A stretch of 64,000 nt of DNA from Lachnospiraceae bacterium (GTDB lineage Bacteria > Bacillota > Clostridia > Lachnospirales > Lachnospiraceae): the NCBI GenBank assembly GCA_017461725.1, contig JAFTXG010000019.1, positions 1 through 64,000 of the forward strand, given 5' to 3'. The first letter of the stretch is position 1; each line of letters opens with the position of its first letter. Under the pieces are notes generated by a model. It was not told where the DNA came from and did no database searches. It saw only the letters and a list, made by a program, of their open reading frames with translations. This document shows positions 1-9,115 of the stretch, piece after piece. The translations under genes were made by a program, and so were the position numbers.

Positions 1-1
1 A

Positions 2-607
2 TGTAGCTGTTTAATGGTTTCTGCACACGAAATTTTCTATGATGCTAATGGAAATGGCATCGAATTACGATGGGCGAATCTTCAAAATGGTCTTCCTCAT
101 TTAAAAATTAATGGAGACGAATTGAGTGATGAATATTACCAGTATTATGATAGTGCTGTTGATGCATGGGATAGCGCATCTTCTCGAGTTACCACGGTAG
201 CCACATCTTCAATAAATGCAAACGTTCACATGATCACACCGAGTCAAGATTACTGGCAAAGCAGACATGGCTGGGACTGGGCTGATGTAGTAGGGTGTAC
301 AGATAACAGAGATTCCGCAGGAAACTATATCACATCTGTTTCTGCAGCAATTAATTCAACTGGCGCTATTGTGGGATCAACTATATATTTAACACCTTTT
401 ACTGACAGTAGCTATGATGAGGATTTTCCAGGTGTACATATGGAAAAAACTATGGTGCATGAATTAGGACATGCATTGGGATTGGGACACCCAGACGGTG
501 ATTATTATCCTATACCGAGCTACACAACTTCAATTATGAGAAGGGGGTTTGAGGGATATTGTTATCCACAACCACACGATTATACTGATTTAAGTAGTAT
601 GTATTAA
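2..607 (+). CDS. secreted zinc metalloprotease, metzincin/matrixin-like (5' truncated by window)
   Basis: The protein carries HELGHALGLGH, the HExxHxxGxxH zinc site of metzincins, followed about 20 residues later by a Met-turn-like SIMR. The reading frame is open to the window edge. The residues around the first ATG (position 14) read ..CLMVSA-HE, which looks like the end of a signal peptide with a cleavage site after VSA, so the true start probably lies upstream. A secreted peptidase acting outside the cell is inferred. The AT-rich base use is unlike the GC-richer genes from 1.6 kb on, and the neighbour 32 bases downstream shares it. Substrate unknown. The call rests on the motif only; the protein is small for the class, so a bare catalytic domain is likely. 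Confidence 0.7.
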   Translation, partial: CSCLMVSAHEIFYDANGNGIELRWANLQNGLPHLKINGDELSDEYYQYYDSAVDAWDSASSRVTTVATSSINANVHMITPSQDYWQSRHGWDWADVVGCTDNRDSAGNYITSVSAAINSTGAIVGSTIYLTPFTDSSYDEDFPGVHMEKTMVHELGHALGLGHPDGDYYPIPSYTTSIMRRGFEGYCYPQPHDYTDLSSMY

Positions 608-639
608 TCAAGCATGTTTTTTTGAAGGAGGGTGTAAGT

Positions 640-1293
640 ATGATGAAAAAATATGTACTGTCTGCCGTTGCAATTACTGTGATATGTATTACCGTGTTGG
701 CAGTAACTAGAAATAGTTCTATGGACAGGTTATCGAATCGAGAAATACGCATACTTAGAGAGGAATATTCGATCAATGACAATCAGCCAGAATTCCTAGA
801 TATGCGTATATCGTCTTTGGAAGAATGTGTTGCCCGTTGTGATGTTTATGCCGAAATTGAAATTATAGGAAAACCCGTGGAATATATTAGGACAGTAAAA
901 ATAGATCCAAATACTCCGGAGGGAAGAATAAATCAAATAACGGGCATTGTTACAGAATTCCCCTTTATTAAATATGAGGCTCGTATTATTAATGATGCCT
1001 TTAATGATATTGAGGGAACCTGCGAGATTTCGTATAGCAGCGAGTTTGGTGATTGTATGCCCATATTGGAGCCAGGGAAAAGATACATCGTTGGAGGGTC
1101 GTACAATAGTGATTATGGTACCATAGACATTGGATGCAAGACAGTATTCTATGTAACCGAAGATGGTTATGTTTTGTCAGTGCAATCTGAAATCTCGAGA
1201 AATCGTCATACAGGGAAAAAAGTTGATGATTTATTGAGTTACTTGAACGTGGTTAAAGCGGAAACGGAAGAAATAAGTGTTGAAATTAAATAG
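640..1293 (+). CDS. membrane-anchored hypothetical protein
   Basis: A 217-residue protein of no recognised family. An AAGGAGGG ribosome binding site ending 7 bases upstream decides for the ATG at 640; a TTG at 622 would place that site inside the gene. Residues about 5-23 form one hydrophobic segment, then a charged extracellular-looking domain with four cysteines or so (for example SLEECVARC and GDCMPILEPGKRY). It follows the metalloprotease by 32 bases in the same AT-rich segment, so the two are probably one transcript. A role as an exported partner or substrate of the protease is only a guess. Confidence 0.6.
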   Translation: MMKKYVLSAVAITVICITVLAVTRNSSMDRLSNREIRILREEYSINDNQPEFLDMRISSLEECVARCDVYAEIEIIGKPVEYIRTVKIDPNTPEGRINQITGIVTEFPFIKYEARIINDAFNDIEGTCEISYSSEFGDCMPILEPGKRYIVGGSYNSDYGTIDIGCKTVFYVTEDGYVLSVQSEISRNRHTGKKVDDLLSYLNVVKAETEEISVEIK

Positions 1294-1648
1294 AGGATTG
1301 AGCTCTGGGTTTTAAATAATTATAAAACATCTACTTGTCAAGTTGTAGACCAGAAAAATGGTGGTGTTGCAGAATGACCTAAAATCGGAATGACTGGATG
1401 CGTTTTTTTACTGTAAATGATCTTCTATAATAATGAATGATGGGCTGGACGGCGGTTTTGTGTCGTCCAGCTCTTGTCCGTCAAATAAGTCGGTGGCTTC
1501 CTTCTCCTTAGCGGCTGTTTTTATGGAAAATTTATAAAGTTTTTTTCGGTTATACATGGAAAAAAAACGGTGTCTGGTGTACACTAGAAGTACGATGAGA
1601 GATCTGTGGCACAGGATATGTCCGCAGAGACAGCGGGAGACAGAAGTT
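1294..1648. other. 355-base intergenic region without a recognised gene
   Basis: No convincing ORF. It holds a hairpin with perfect 8-base arms GCTGGACG (1444-1451) and CGTCCAGC (1464-1471), without a good U-tract on either side, and a smaller imperfect palindrome TCTACTTG/CAAGTTGTAGA around 1330-1350. Base composition changes from AT-rich to GC-richer across this stretch. It must contain the promoter of the kinase/regulator pair, but no -35/-10 pair with proper spacing stands out. Confidence 0.5.
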
Positions 1649-3130
1649 ATGAGATTCCGATCAAAACTGTTAATTATGTGTCTGGTGCTGACCCTGCTTC
1701 CCATGGCGCTGGCCTATCTGGGGCTGGTGCTGTTTGGCAGTATTCAGTTCAGCGCACTTCAAAATAATACCGATAAAAACCTGATCATTGACGTCTTTTC
1801 CACAGCAGCGATCCAGATTTTTGATGATGTGACGGCGGACACACAGGCTGAGATCAGCCAGATGGTGATAAAGGATCCGGTTCAGTTTATGGAAACGGAG
1901 ACTCTGGATCGGCTGAACAGCAGGCTGGCTGCCAACTATTCCTATCTGGTGGTGACGAAGAACGACCAGCCGGTGTACTGCGGAAATCCGCTGGATGATC
2001 TGTCCTGGCTGAATCAGTCGGCGGTGGGGGAGATCGAGGAAGGAAATAATGTGGATCTGATGTTCTTTGAGCATATGCTGGTCAAAGAACAGAACATTCG
2101 GTTTCCGGACGGGCAGAGAGGTCATGTCTATATTGTTACAGCGACCAGGACGTTAGCGCAGTCCATCCGCTCGGTGTTCGCCGAAATTGGTCTGTTGATC
2201 GTCGTGGTGCTGGGCCTGATTGCACTGATCACCAGTGCATGGATTTACGGAACCATGGTCCAGCCGATCCATATGCTGCAGAAGGCGGCTAAGGAGATCA
2301 AGGACGGAAATCTGGATTTCGAGGTGGATACCTCTGACAAAGGGGAGATCGGCGATCTCTGCCGGGATTTCGAGGAGATGAGAAAGCGCCTTAAGGATAC
2401 CTCCGAAGAAAAAATTCAGTTTGACGCGGAGAGTAAGACGCTGATCAGCAATATCTCCCACGATCTGAAGACCCCGGTGACGACCATCAAGGGCTATGCC
2501 GAGGGCATACTGGACGGTGTGGCTTCCTCGCCGGAGAAGATGGAAAAGTACATTCGTACCATATATAATAAGGCTAACGACATGGACCGGCTCATCGATG
2601 AGCTTACTCTGTACAGCAAGATCGACACCAACCGCATTCCCTACACCTTCGCGAAGATCAATATCGCCGATTATTTCCGGGATTGTGTGGAGGAGATGAC
2701 CATCGAGCTGGAGGCGCGGAATATTGACCTCAGCTTTTTCAACTATCTGGATGACGATGTGATCGTCATCGCCGATGTGGAGCAGCTTCGCCGGGTGGTA
2801 AACAATATCATCGGCAACTCCGCAAAATATATGGACAAGAAAAAGGGCATTATCAATATCCGTCTGAAGGATGTGGGTGATTTTGTCCAGATCGAGATCG
2901 AGGATAACGGAAAGGGCATTGCGGCCAAAGACCTGCCCTATATCTTCGACCGTTTCTACCGCACCGACTCGTCGCGGACCTCGTCCACCGGCGGCAGCGG
3001 TATCGGCCTTTCCATCGTCCGCAAGATCATTGAGGATCATGGCGGAAAGATCTGGGCCACCAGTAAAGAGAGCACCGGCACTGTGATGTGCTTTGTATTA
3101 CGCAAATATCAGGAGGTTATCAATGAGTAG
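1649..3130 (+). CDS. sensor histidine kinase
   Basis: A 493-residue two-component sensor. Order: transmembrane helix about 6-28, extracytoplasmic sensor region to about 178, second helix about 180-203, HAMP linker, then a HisKA domain with the phospho-accepting histidine in ISHDLKTP (about residue 271), and a HATPase domain with N-box (NNIIGNSAKY), G1 (DNGKGI), F-box (FDRFYR) and G2 (GGSGIGLSIV). The ATG at 1649 is chosen because it directly precedes a typical start-transfer helix; earlier in-frame ATGs at 1556 and 1595 would add a non-conserved basic tail. It overlaps the response regulator by 8 bases, so the pair is co-translated. The signal sensed is unknown. Confidence 0.92.
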   Translation: MRFRSKLLIMCLVLTLLPMALAYLGLVLFGSIQFSALQNNTDKNLIIDVFSTAAIQIFDDVTADTQAEISQMVIKDPVQFMETETLDRLNSRLAANYSYLVVTKNDQPVYCGNPLDDLSWLNQSAVGEIEEGNNVDLMFFEHMLVKEQNIRFPDGQRGHVYIVTATRTLAQSIRSVFAEIGLLIVVVLGLIALITSAWIYGTMVQPIHMLQKAAKEIKDGNLDFEVDTSDKGEIGDLCRDFEEMRKRLKDTSEEKIQFDAESKTLISNISHDLKTPVTTIKGYAEGILDGVASSPEKMEKYIRTIYNKANDMDRLIDELTLYSKIDTNRIPYTFAKINIADYFRDCVEEMTIELEARNIDLSFFNYLDDDVIVIADVEQLRRVVNNIIGNSAKYMDKKKGIINIRLKDVGDFVQIEIEDNGKGIAAKDLPYIFDRFYRTDSSRTSSTGGSGIGLSIVRKIIEDHGGKIWATSKESTGTVMCFVLRKYQEVINE

Positions 3131-3812
3131 AATACTGATCGTAGAAGATGAAGAGAGCATTGCCGAGCTGGAGCGTGACTATCTGGAGCTCAGCGGCTTT
3201 GACGTGGAGATTGAGGCTTCGGGTAAGGTGGGCCTGGAGCGAGCCCTGAAGGAGAAGTTTGATCTGCTGATCCTGGATCTGATGCTGCCCGAGGTGGACG
3301 GCTTTGAGATCTGCAAGCAGGTCCGCAAGGAAAAAAATACGCCCATCCTGATGGTGTCCGCGAAGAAAGATGACATCGACAAGATCCGTGGTCTTGGCCT
3401 CGGCGCGGACGATTATATCACCAAGCCCTTCAGCCCCAGTGAGCTGGTGGCCCGCGTGAAGGCACATCTGGCCCGCTACGAGCGACTGATCGGCAGCAAT
3501 GTGCAGGAAAATGAGATCATCGAGATCCGGGGCTTAAAGATTGACAAGACTGCCCGCCGTGTCTACATCAACGGCGAGGAGAAAAACTTTACTACCAAGG
3601 AGTTTGACCTCCTGACCTTCCTGGCGCAGAACCCCAACCGTGTGTTCCGCAAGGAGGAGCTGTTCTCCAAGATCTGGGATATGGAGTCTATCGGCGATAT
3701 CGCGACGGTGACGGTGCATATCAAAAAGATCAGGGAGAAAATCGAGCTGGATACCCAGAAACCGCAGTATATCGAGACAATCTGGGGCGTGGGGTACCGG
3801 TTTAAGATGTGA
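3123..3812 (+). CDS. OmpR/PhoB-family response regulator
   Basis: A 229-residue regulator: receiver domain (residues 1-120) with the acidic pocket VEDEE, phospho-acceptor Asp52 in LILDLMLP and the conserved Lys in TKPF, then a winged-helix DNA-binding domain ending in the typical GVGYRFKM. The ATG at 3123 lies inside the last codons of the kinase gene and is served by CAGGAGG ten bases upstream. It is the cognate partner of the preceding kinase. Target genes are unknown; the next genes have their own promoter and MarR repressor, so they are not obviously under its control. A strong terminator follows 15 bases after the stop. Confidence 0.95.
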   Translation: MSRILIVEDEESIAELERDYLELSGFDVEIEASGKVGLERALKEKFDLLILDLMLPEVDGFEICKQVRKEKNTPILMVSAKKDDIDKIRGLGLGADDYITKPFSPSELVARVKAHLARYERLIGSNVQENEIIEIRGLKIDKTARRVYINGEEKNFTTKEFDLLTFLAQNPNRVFRKEELFSKIWDMESIGDIATVTVHIKKIREKIELDTQKPQYIETIWGVGYRFKM

Positions 3813-3827
3813 TTGATATCATAGGAG

Positions 3828-3864
3828 GAGAAGGGCGCAGACAGCGCTCTTCTCTTTTTTTCTT
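3828..3864 (+). terminator. rho-independent terminator after the two-component genes
   Basis: An 11-base-pair stem with one G-T pair (arms 3828-3838 and 3844-3854, loop AGACA) followed by seven T. The T-run ends one base before the -35 hexamer of the next promoter. Confidence 0.92.
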
Positions 3865-3891
3865 GACAAATCCACCCATTCTGCGTAAAAT
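3863..3891 (+). promoter_or_regulatory. sigma-70/A promoter of the marR-ABC exporter operon
   Basis: TTGACA (3863-3868), exactly 17 bases, then TAAAAT (3886-3891). The -35 is perfect and the -10 matches five of six bases. It sits directly behind the preceding terminator and 44 bases before the marR start. Confidence 0.88.
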
Positions 3892-3893
3892 GA

Positions 3894-3905
3894 TTAAGCA
3901 CTTAA
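3894..3905. promoter_or_regulatory. probable MarR operator
   Basis: TTAAG-CA-CTTAA is a perfect inverted repeat just downstream of the -10 box, covering the expected transcription start. A half-site-like CACTTGATTAT follows at 3911-3921. MarR repressors commonly bind such AT-rich palindromes over their own promoter, so autorepression is inferred. Confidence 0.65.
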
Positions 3906-3934
3906 TTATCACTTGATTATATGGAGGCGTTTTC

Positions 3935-4366
3935 ATGACCAGAAAACAGACGTTAATGCGTGCTATCGCGAAGGCACGACATGCGTGGAACTACCATGTG
4001 CGGGAAATTACCCTGGCAGAAGGTATTCCGGATTCTTATCGGACGGTGCTGCTGTTTCTCCTCAGAAATCCCGGATCCAGCCAGCGCAATATCGCCGAGT
4101 TTGCAGGTGTCACCACGTCGGCGGTCAATCAGGTGGTAAAGATTATGCTGGAGGAAAACTATCTGCGCAAGGAAATAAACACATCGGATAAACGCAATTC
4201 CAGTTTGTATTTGACGGAAAAAGGCATATCTGTGGCGGTCAGGCTCCGCGAAAAGCTGGACGCCTCGGATGATGCCATCACAGAGAGAATCGGCGCTGAG
4301 AAGGAAGCTGAACTGATTGTGTTTCTGGAACAACTGGCAGACTACATAAGAAAGGACTTGACCTGA
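3935..4366 (+). CDS. MarR-family transcriptional regulator
   Basis: A 143-residue winged-helix regulator: central helix-turn-helix SSQRNIAEFAGVTTSAVNQVVKIMLEE (about residues 49-75) and a wing with the typical DKRNSSLYLTEKG. TGGAGG lies upstream of the ATG. Its stop overlaps the start of the first exporter gene (TGATG), so the three genes form one operon. As in many MarR-exporter operons, it most likely represses the transporter and is released by a ligand of the pump; the ligand is unknown. The palindrome over the promoter is the likely binding site. Confidence 0.92.
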   Translation: MTRKQTLMRAIAKARHAWNYHVREITLAEGIPDSYRTVLLFLLRNPGSSQRNIAEFAGVTTSAVNQVVKIMLEENYLRKEINTSDKRNSSLYLTEKGISVAVRLREKLDASDDAITERIGAEKEAELIVFLEQLADYIRKDLT

Positions 4367-6090
4367 TGCTGAAATATTTAAAAAAATACTGGTTTTTCTG
4401 CCTGCTTGCACCGCTGTTCATGGTGGGCGAGGTGTCAATGGATCTGATTCAGCCGGATATGATGGCGGATATCGTGGATAACGGTGTTCTGAAAAGTGAT
4501 ATCGCTTTGATCGTGACGGTGGGCATACGGATGATTCTGACGGTGATCGTGGGAGGTCTCTGCGGCGTTCTGTGCGGCGTATTTGCCAACCTTGCGGCCC
4601 AAAGCTTCGGAAATGATCTGCGCAAGGATCTGTTTGCGAAGATCATGCACCTGTCCTTTCAGCAGACGGACAAGATTTCCACCGGATCTCTGGTGACACG
4701 TTTGACCAACGATGTGACCCAGGTGCAGAACGTGGTGATGATGGCAGTGCGGGGCTTTGTGCGAAACACGGTTATGTTTGTCGGCGGTGTCTTTATGCTG
4801 TACCGCCAATCGCCGAAATTCGCACTGGTGGCAGCCTGCGGCCTGCCCTTTGTGGTGGTTATCGTGACTTTCTTTCTGAAAAAGACAGCGCCGCTTTTCG
4901 CTGTGGTTCAGAAGAAGCTGGACGGCATTAACCACATCATGCAGGAGACCGTGGCCGGAGCCAGAGTGGTGAAGGCTTATGTAAAAGAGGAATATGAGCT
5001 GGGACGCTTTGACGAGGCCAATGATGTGCTGTGTGAGGAAAATCTTCGCGTGCAGAGCCTGTTGGCATTTATGAGTCCCTGTATGAATATTGTGCTGAAC
5101 CTTTGCGTGGTGGCAGTCATTATGGTCGGCGGCCATACGGTAAAGGCGGGCGGTACGATCACGCCGGGAAATACCATGGCGGCGATCACCTACCTCGCCC
5201 AGATTCTCCACGGCATCTCGTTTATGGCAAATATTTTTCAGACGTTCAGCCGTGCCAAGGCCTCGGCTGACCGAATCAACGAGGTTCTGCACAGCCCGGA
5301 TATCATCACGGATGGCGCATTTGCGCGGGAAACGGAAATCAGGGGAGCCGTTGAATTCAAAAACGTCAGCTTTGCCTATCCGGGAAGTGATGACCATCAT
5401 GTGCTGGAGAATATCTCCTTTCAGGTACAGCCGGGAGAAACCTTCGCCATTATCGGAGCCACCGGCAGCGGCAAGAGCTCTCTGGTGCATCTGATTCCCC
5501 GATTTTACGATGTCACCGAAGGCGAAGTTCTGGTGGACGGCATCAATGTCAAGGATTACGAACTGACAGCATTGCGGGATAAAATCGCCATCGTGCTACA
5601 GAAGGCGGAGCTGTATTCCCGAAGCATCGGAGAGAATATCCGCTGGTCCAGAAAGGATGCCGGTCCTTGGAAAATCAAAAACGCGGCTCAGATCGCCCAC
5701 GCGGACGAGTTTATCTGCGGCAAGAGTTATGGCTATCACACACCGGTGACGGAGGGCGGCCATTCGCTGTCCGGCGGACAGAAGCAGCGCATTTCCATCG
5801 CCAGAGCGATACTCAAAAAGCATGAGATCCTGATCCTCGATGATTCCACCAGCGCACTGGATCTGAAGACAGAGGCTTCCCTGTACCGTGCGCTGCAGAA
5901 AGAATGCCCCGATGTGACCAAGATTATGATCGCCCAGCGAATCTCTTCCATTCAGGGCGCGGACCGTATTCTGGTACTGGACAACGGCGGTGTTTCCGCC
6001 ATCGGAACCCATGCGGAGTTGATGGAACGGTCTGAAATTTACCGGGATATCTACAATTCCCAGATGAAGGAAGGGGGCGAAGCCAGATGA
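4366..6090 (+). CDS. ABC exporter half-transporter, subunit 1 (degenerate Walker B)
   Basis: A 574-residue type IV exporter half: six-helix transmembrane domain (residues 1-310) and nucleotide-binding domain with Walker A GATGSGKSS, Q-loop VLQKAELY, signature LSGGQKQR, Walker B LILDDSTSALD and the switch region histidine replaced by Gln (MIAQRIS). The catalytic Glu after Walker B is Asp and the H-loop His is missing, so its own ATP site should be weak. It overlaps marR by one base and the next subunit by four. With that subunit it forms a heterodimeric multidrug- or peptide-type exporter in the cytoplasmic membrane. Cargo unknown. Confidence 0.94.
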   Translation: MLKYLKKYWFFCLLAPLFMVGEVSMDLIQPDMMADIVDNGVLKSDIALIVTVGIRMILTVIVGGLCGVLCGVFANLAAQSFGNDLRKDLFAKIMHLSFQQTDKISTGSLVTRLTNDVTQVQNVVMMAVRGFVRNTVMFVGGVFMLYRQSPKFALVAACGLPFVVVIVTFFLKKTAPLFAVVQKKLDGINHIMQETVAGARVVKAYVKEEYELGRFDEANDVLCEENLRVQSLLAFMSPCMNIVLNLCVVAVIMVGGHTVKAGGTITPGNTMAAITYLAQILHGISFMANIFQTFSRAKASADRINEVLHSPDIITDGAFARETEIRGAVEFKNVSFAYPGSDDHHVLENISFQVQPGETFAIIGATGSGKSSLVHLIPRFYDVTEGEVLVDGINVKDYELTALRDKIAIVLQKAELYSRSIGENIRWSRKDAGPWKIKNAAQIAHADEFICGKSYGYHTPVTEGGHSLSGGQKQRISIARAILKKHEILILDDSTSALDLKTEASLYRALQKECPDVTKIMIAQRISSIQGADRILVLDNGGVSAIGTHAELMERSEIYRDIYNSQMKEGGEAR

Positions 6091-7982
6091 ATCAGATCCA
6101 AAACCTCCCCGAAGGATTTGAAAAGAGACCTGAGCAGGGCGGAAATGTATATAAGACCGACGCCCCGAAGCAAAATGCGCCCATCACGGTGAATTTCCGC
6201 GGAAGGCCCGGCGGACCCGGCAGGGGCATGGGACAAACGGTGGAGCACGCGGAAAATGTGAGCGGTACGCTGGCGCGACTGCTGCAGTATTTTAAACATG
6301 CCAAGAAGCTGCTGGTTATGCTGCTTGTCTCGGTGGTCTGTGTCACGCTGGCGGGCTTGCTGGCGCCTGCCCTTCAGGGCGGTGCCATTGATGCCATCAA
6401 GGACAAAGCCTGGGAGACTCTGTCCACCTGTGTGATCACCTTGCTGGCGGTGTATCTGGTCAATGTGCTGTTCACCTTGGGCCAGTCCCTGTTTGCGGCA
6501 AGGCTCAGCCAGAGCATCGTAAGGCAGATGCGCCATGATCTGTTCAAAAAGATTGATAATTTGTCCATAAAGTATCTGGACACCCATTCCAACGGCGATA
6601 TCATGAGCCGTATGACCAACGATGTGGAGAATGTGTCCAGCACGACCTCCCAGAGTCTGGGTTCCCTGGTGTCGGGTGTGTTGACGGTTATCGGCACTGT
6701 GGCGATCATGTTTGCCTACTGCTGGCAGCTCACATTGATCACCATGGTTACCGTGATCCTTACAGTCATCGTGACCAAAAAGATGTCCCGCGCCATGCGC
6801 AAGGTATACCGGAAACGCTCCGCCATCTTGGGCCAGCTGAACGGGCATTCCGAGGAAATGATCACGGGCTATAAGTCTATCGTGGCCTATAACAAGCAGG
6901 AGGATGTGGTCGAAGAGTTTTGCAGCACTTCCGATGAGCTGCGAAAGGTGAGCATCAAGGCGGAAATCCTGGGCGGTTCCATGGGACCGATCATGAACTG
7001 TATTTCCAATATCAGCTTCGTGATCGTGGCGGCCTTCGGAGGCTACTTCGCCTATACCGGCCTGATCACCATCGGTACGGTCTCGGCGTTTATTATTTAT
7101 GCGAAGCAGTTTTCCCGCCCCATCAACGAGATTGCCCAGCTGTACGGAACCATTCAGACCGCGGTGGCAGGTGCGGAGCGCGTGTTTGCCCTGCTGGATG
7201 AGCCGGACGAGGACAACAGCGGCGAGCAGGTGCTGGAGAATATTACCGGAAAGATTTCCTTTCGGGAAGTGGATTTTTCCTATGTGCCGGGCAAGCAGGT
7301 GCTGTACGGCTTCAATCTGGATGTGGAGCCTGGACAGAAGATCGCCCTGGTCGGTTCCACCGGCAGCGGAAAGACCACAGTGGTCAATCTGTTGATGCGT
7401 TTTTATCCCGTGGACAAGGGCGAGATTCTGGTGGACGGTGTGAATATTCAGGATATCAACCGGGATTTCCTCCGGAAGAATATCGCCATCGTACTGCAGG
7501 ATACGGTGCTGTTCTCCAACACCATTGAAAACAATATCAAATATGCAAATCTGGAAGCGACGGATGAAGAGATGGTAAATGCTGCCCAGATGAGTCATAT
7601 TCGCCGCTACATCGAACGACAGCCGCAAAAATACAAAACTTTCCTGAAGCAGGCAGGTGCAAGTCTCTCCCATGGACAGCGACAGCTGATGGCCATCGCG
7701 AGAGCGGTGCTTGCCAACCCCAAGATCCTGATTCTGGACGAGGCCACCTCATCTGTGGACACCCGAACAGAAAAGAATATCCAGGATGCCATGGTCAGAC
7801 TTATGAAAAACAGGACCAGCTTGATCATCGCTCACCGTCTGTCCACCATCCGGGACGCGGACAAGATCGTAGTCATGGACCGGGGCAGAGTGGTGGAGAT
7901 CGGCAATCACGATGAGCTGCTTGCAAAGCAGGGCAAATATTATGAGCTGTATATGACACAGTTTGCGGGAAATAAAACCTGA
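6087..7982 (+). CDS. ABC exporter half-transporter, subunit 2 (consensus Walker B)
   Basis: A 631-residue partner of the previous gene. A soluble 60-residue Pro/Gly-rich N-terminal extension (for example RGRPGGPGRGMG) precedes six transmembrane helices and the nucleotide-binding domain: Walker A GSTGSGKTT, Q-loop VLQDTVLF, signature changed to LSHGQRQL, Walker B LILDEATSSVD with catalytic Glu, H-loop IIAHRLS. Together with subunit 1 this gives one consensus and one degenerate ATP site, the hallmark of heterodimeric exporters of the TM287/288 or BmrCD kind. The ATGA overlap with subunit 1 indicates translational coupling. Confidence 0.94.
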   Translation: MNQIQNLPEGFEKRPEQGGNVYKTDAPKQNAPITVNFRGRPGGPGRGMGQTVEHAENVSGTLARLLQYFKHAKKLLVMLLVSVVCVTLAGLLAPALQGGAIDAIKDKAWETLSTCVITLLAVYLVNVLFTLGQSLFAARLSQSIVRQMRHDLFKKIDNLSIKYLDTHSNGDIMSRMTNDVENVSSTTSQSLGSLVSGVLTVIGTVAIMFAYCWQLTLITMVTVILTVIVTKKMSRAMRKVYRKRSAILGQLNGHSEEMITGYKSIVAYNKQEDVVEEFCSTSDELRKVSIKAEILGGSMGPIMNCISNISFVIVAAFGGYFAYTGLITIGTVSAFIIYAKQFSRPINEIAQLYGTIQTAVAGAERVFALLDEPDEDNSGEQVLENITGKISFREVDFSYVPGKQVLYGFNLDVEPGQKIALVGSTGSGKTTVVNLLMRFYPVDKGEILVDGVNIQDINRDFLRKNIAIVLQDTVLFSNTIENNIKYANLEATDEEMVNAAQMSHIRRYIERQPQKYKTFLKQAGASLSHGQRQLMAIARAVLANPKILILDEATSSVDTRTEKNIQDAMVRLMKNRTSLIIAHRLSTIRDADKIVVMDRGRVVEIGNHDELLAKQGKYYELYMTQFAGNKT

Positions 7983-8074
7983 GGGACAGTATAATTTTCC
8001 CCTCTTCTGCTCACACTATCCTCATCAGCGGTCCTGCCGCTGAAATATACGGATAAGGTACGTAGGACAATTCC

Positions 8075-9115
8075 ATGGATGAGGTACGTGTGAGGAAACA
8101 AAAGAGAATATTACGTTTGACCGGAATCACCATCGGGGTGTATCTGATTTTTCGATACCTTCTCCCGGTGGTGATTCCATTTTTGTTGGCGGCAGTGCTG
8201 GCCTATTTTCTGAAGAAGCCCTACGGCTGGCTTCACAAAAAGGCGCGCTTGCCCAAAAGTGTGGCGGCGACTCTGGTCACGGCGCTTTTTGCGGCACTGA
8301 TTTCTGCCGGACTTATTTTTCTGGTGAGGGAGATCATCTATCAGGCGGGCAGTCTGGTGGAAAATATTCCCGGCTACGCGGAGCAGGCGGGCACCTGGAT
8401 GCGGGAATTTTGCGAGGAATGTGAGAAAACCTTGAAGCTGGAGGACGGAGAAATATTTGACTGGCTGGATGCCCAGTGGAACAGCGGTCTGGCGGAGATC
8501 GGCAGCCAGTTGATGGCCGGTCTGGTGGGCAATAGTGTGGCGCTGGTCAGTTGGACGGTAACCCTGGGAGCCGGTGTGGTGGTCGTCTTTCTGGCGACGG
8601 TTTTGTTTTTAATGTCCTGGGACAAGATTGGTCAGGCAGCCGCCAGATCGGTGTTTAAGGAAGAAATCTATGCGCTCAAGGACAAGCTGGTCCATGCGGG
8701 GACTGCATACATTAAGTCCCAGCTGATTATTATGACCCTGACGGCGGTAATCTGCTGCATCGGTCTGTCATTGATGGGCAATCCCTACAGCATCATCACC
8801 GGAATCGGAATCGGTCTGCTGGATGCGCTGCCGCTGTTCGGTACCGGCACGGTGTTTATTCCCTGGGTTGTCATTGAGCTGGTCAGGAAAAAGTGGATGC
8901 GGGCAATTGCGCTGGCGGTAATCTATCTGGCCACCTATTTCCTGAGGGAGATCATGGAGACGAAAATCATGGGCAATTCCATGGGACTTAGTCCGCTGGA
9001 ATCCCTGGCGGCGATCTATGTGGGACTGAAGCTGTTCGGCATCATCGGAGTGGTGCTGGGGCCCTTTGGATTGATTGCGATACAGGAGCTTTCAAGGTTT
9101 GACGAAAGCGGTTAA
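8075..9115 (+). CDS. AI-2E/YtvI-like family membrane permease
   Basis: A 346-residue polytopic membrane protein with the layout of the AI-2E (PF01594) family: hydrophobic N-terminus, a soluble helical insert (about residues 95-150), and the conserved C-terminal stretch with TGIGIGLLDALPLFGTG and GLKLFGIIGVVLGP. Length and motifs fit the sporulation-associated YtvI subgroup of Firmicutes. Members export small molecules or act as antiporters; the substrate here is unknown. AGGA sits 8 bases before the ATG. A small hairpin (8026-8042, CAGCGG/CCGCTG) without a U-run separates it from the exporter operon. Confidence 0.8.
   Translation: MDEVRVRKQKRILRLTGITIGVYLIFRYLLPVVIPFLLAAVLAYFLKKPYGWLHKKARLPKSVAATLVTALFAALISAGLIFLVREIIYQAGSLVENIPGYAEQAGTWMREFCEECEKTLKLEDGEIFDWLDAQWNSGLAEIGSQLMAGLVGNSVALVSWTVTLGAGVVVVFLATVLFLMSWDKIGQAAARSVFKEEIYALKDKLVHAGTAYIKSQLIIMTLTAVICCIGLSLMGNPYSIITGIGIGLLDALPLFGTGTVFIPWVVIELVRKKWMRAIALAVIYLATYFLREIMETKIMGNSMGLSPLESLAAIYVGLKLFGIIGVVLGPFGLIAIQELSRFDESG

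Noticed and set aside
1320-1420. Possible transposon remnant in the first intergenic region
   Set aside because: A short palindrome is seen, but no transposase fragment or paired ends can be shown by eye.
6051-7673. Long reverse-strand ORF (540 residues) opposite the second ABC subunit
   Set aside because: Mirror of a conserved ATPase gene; composition is the usual antisense type rich in His, Gln, Arg and Gly.
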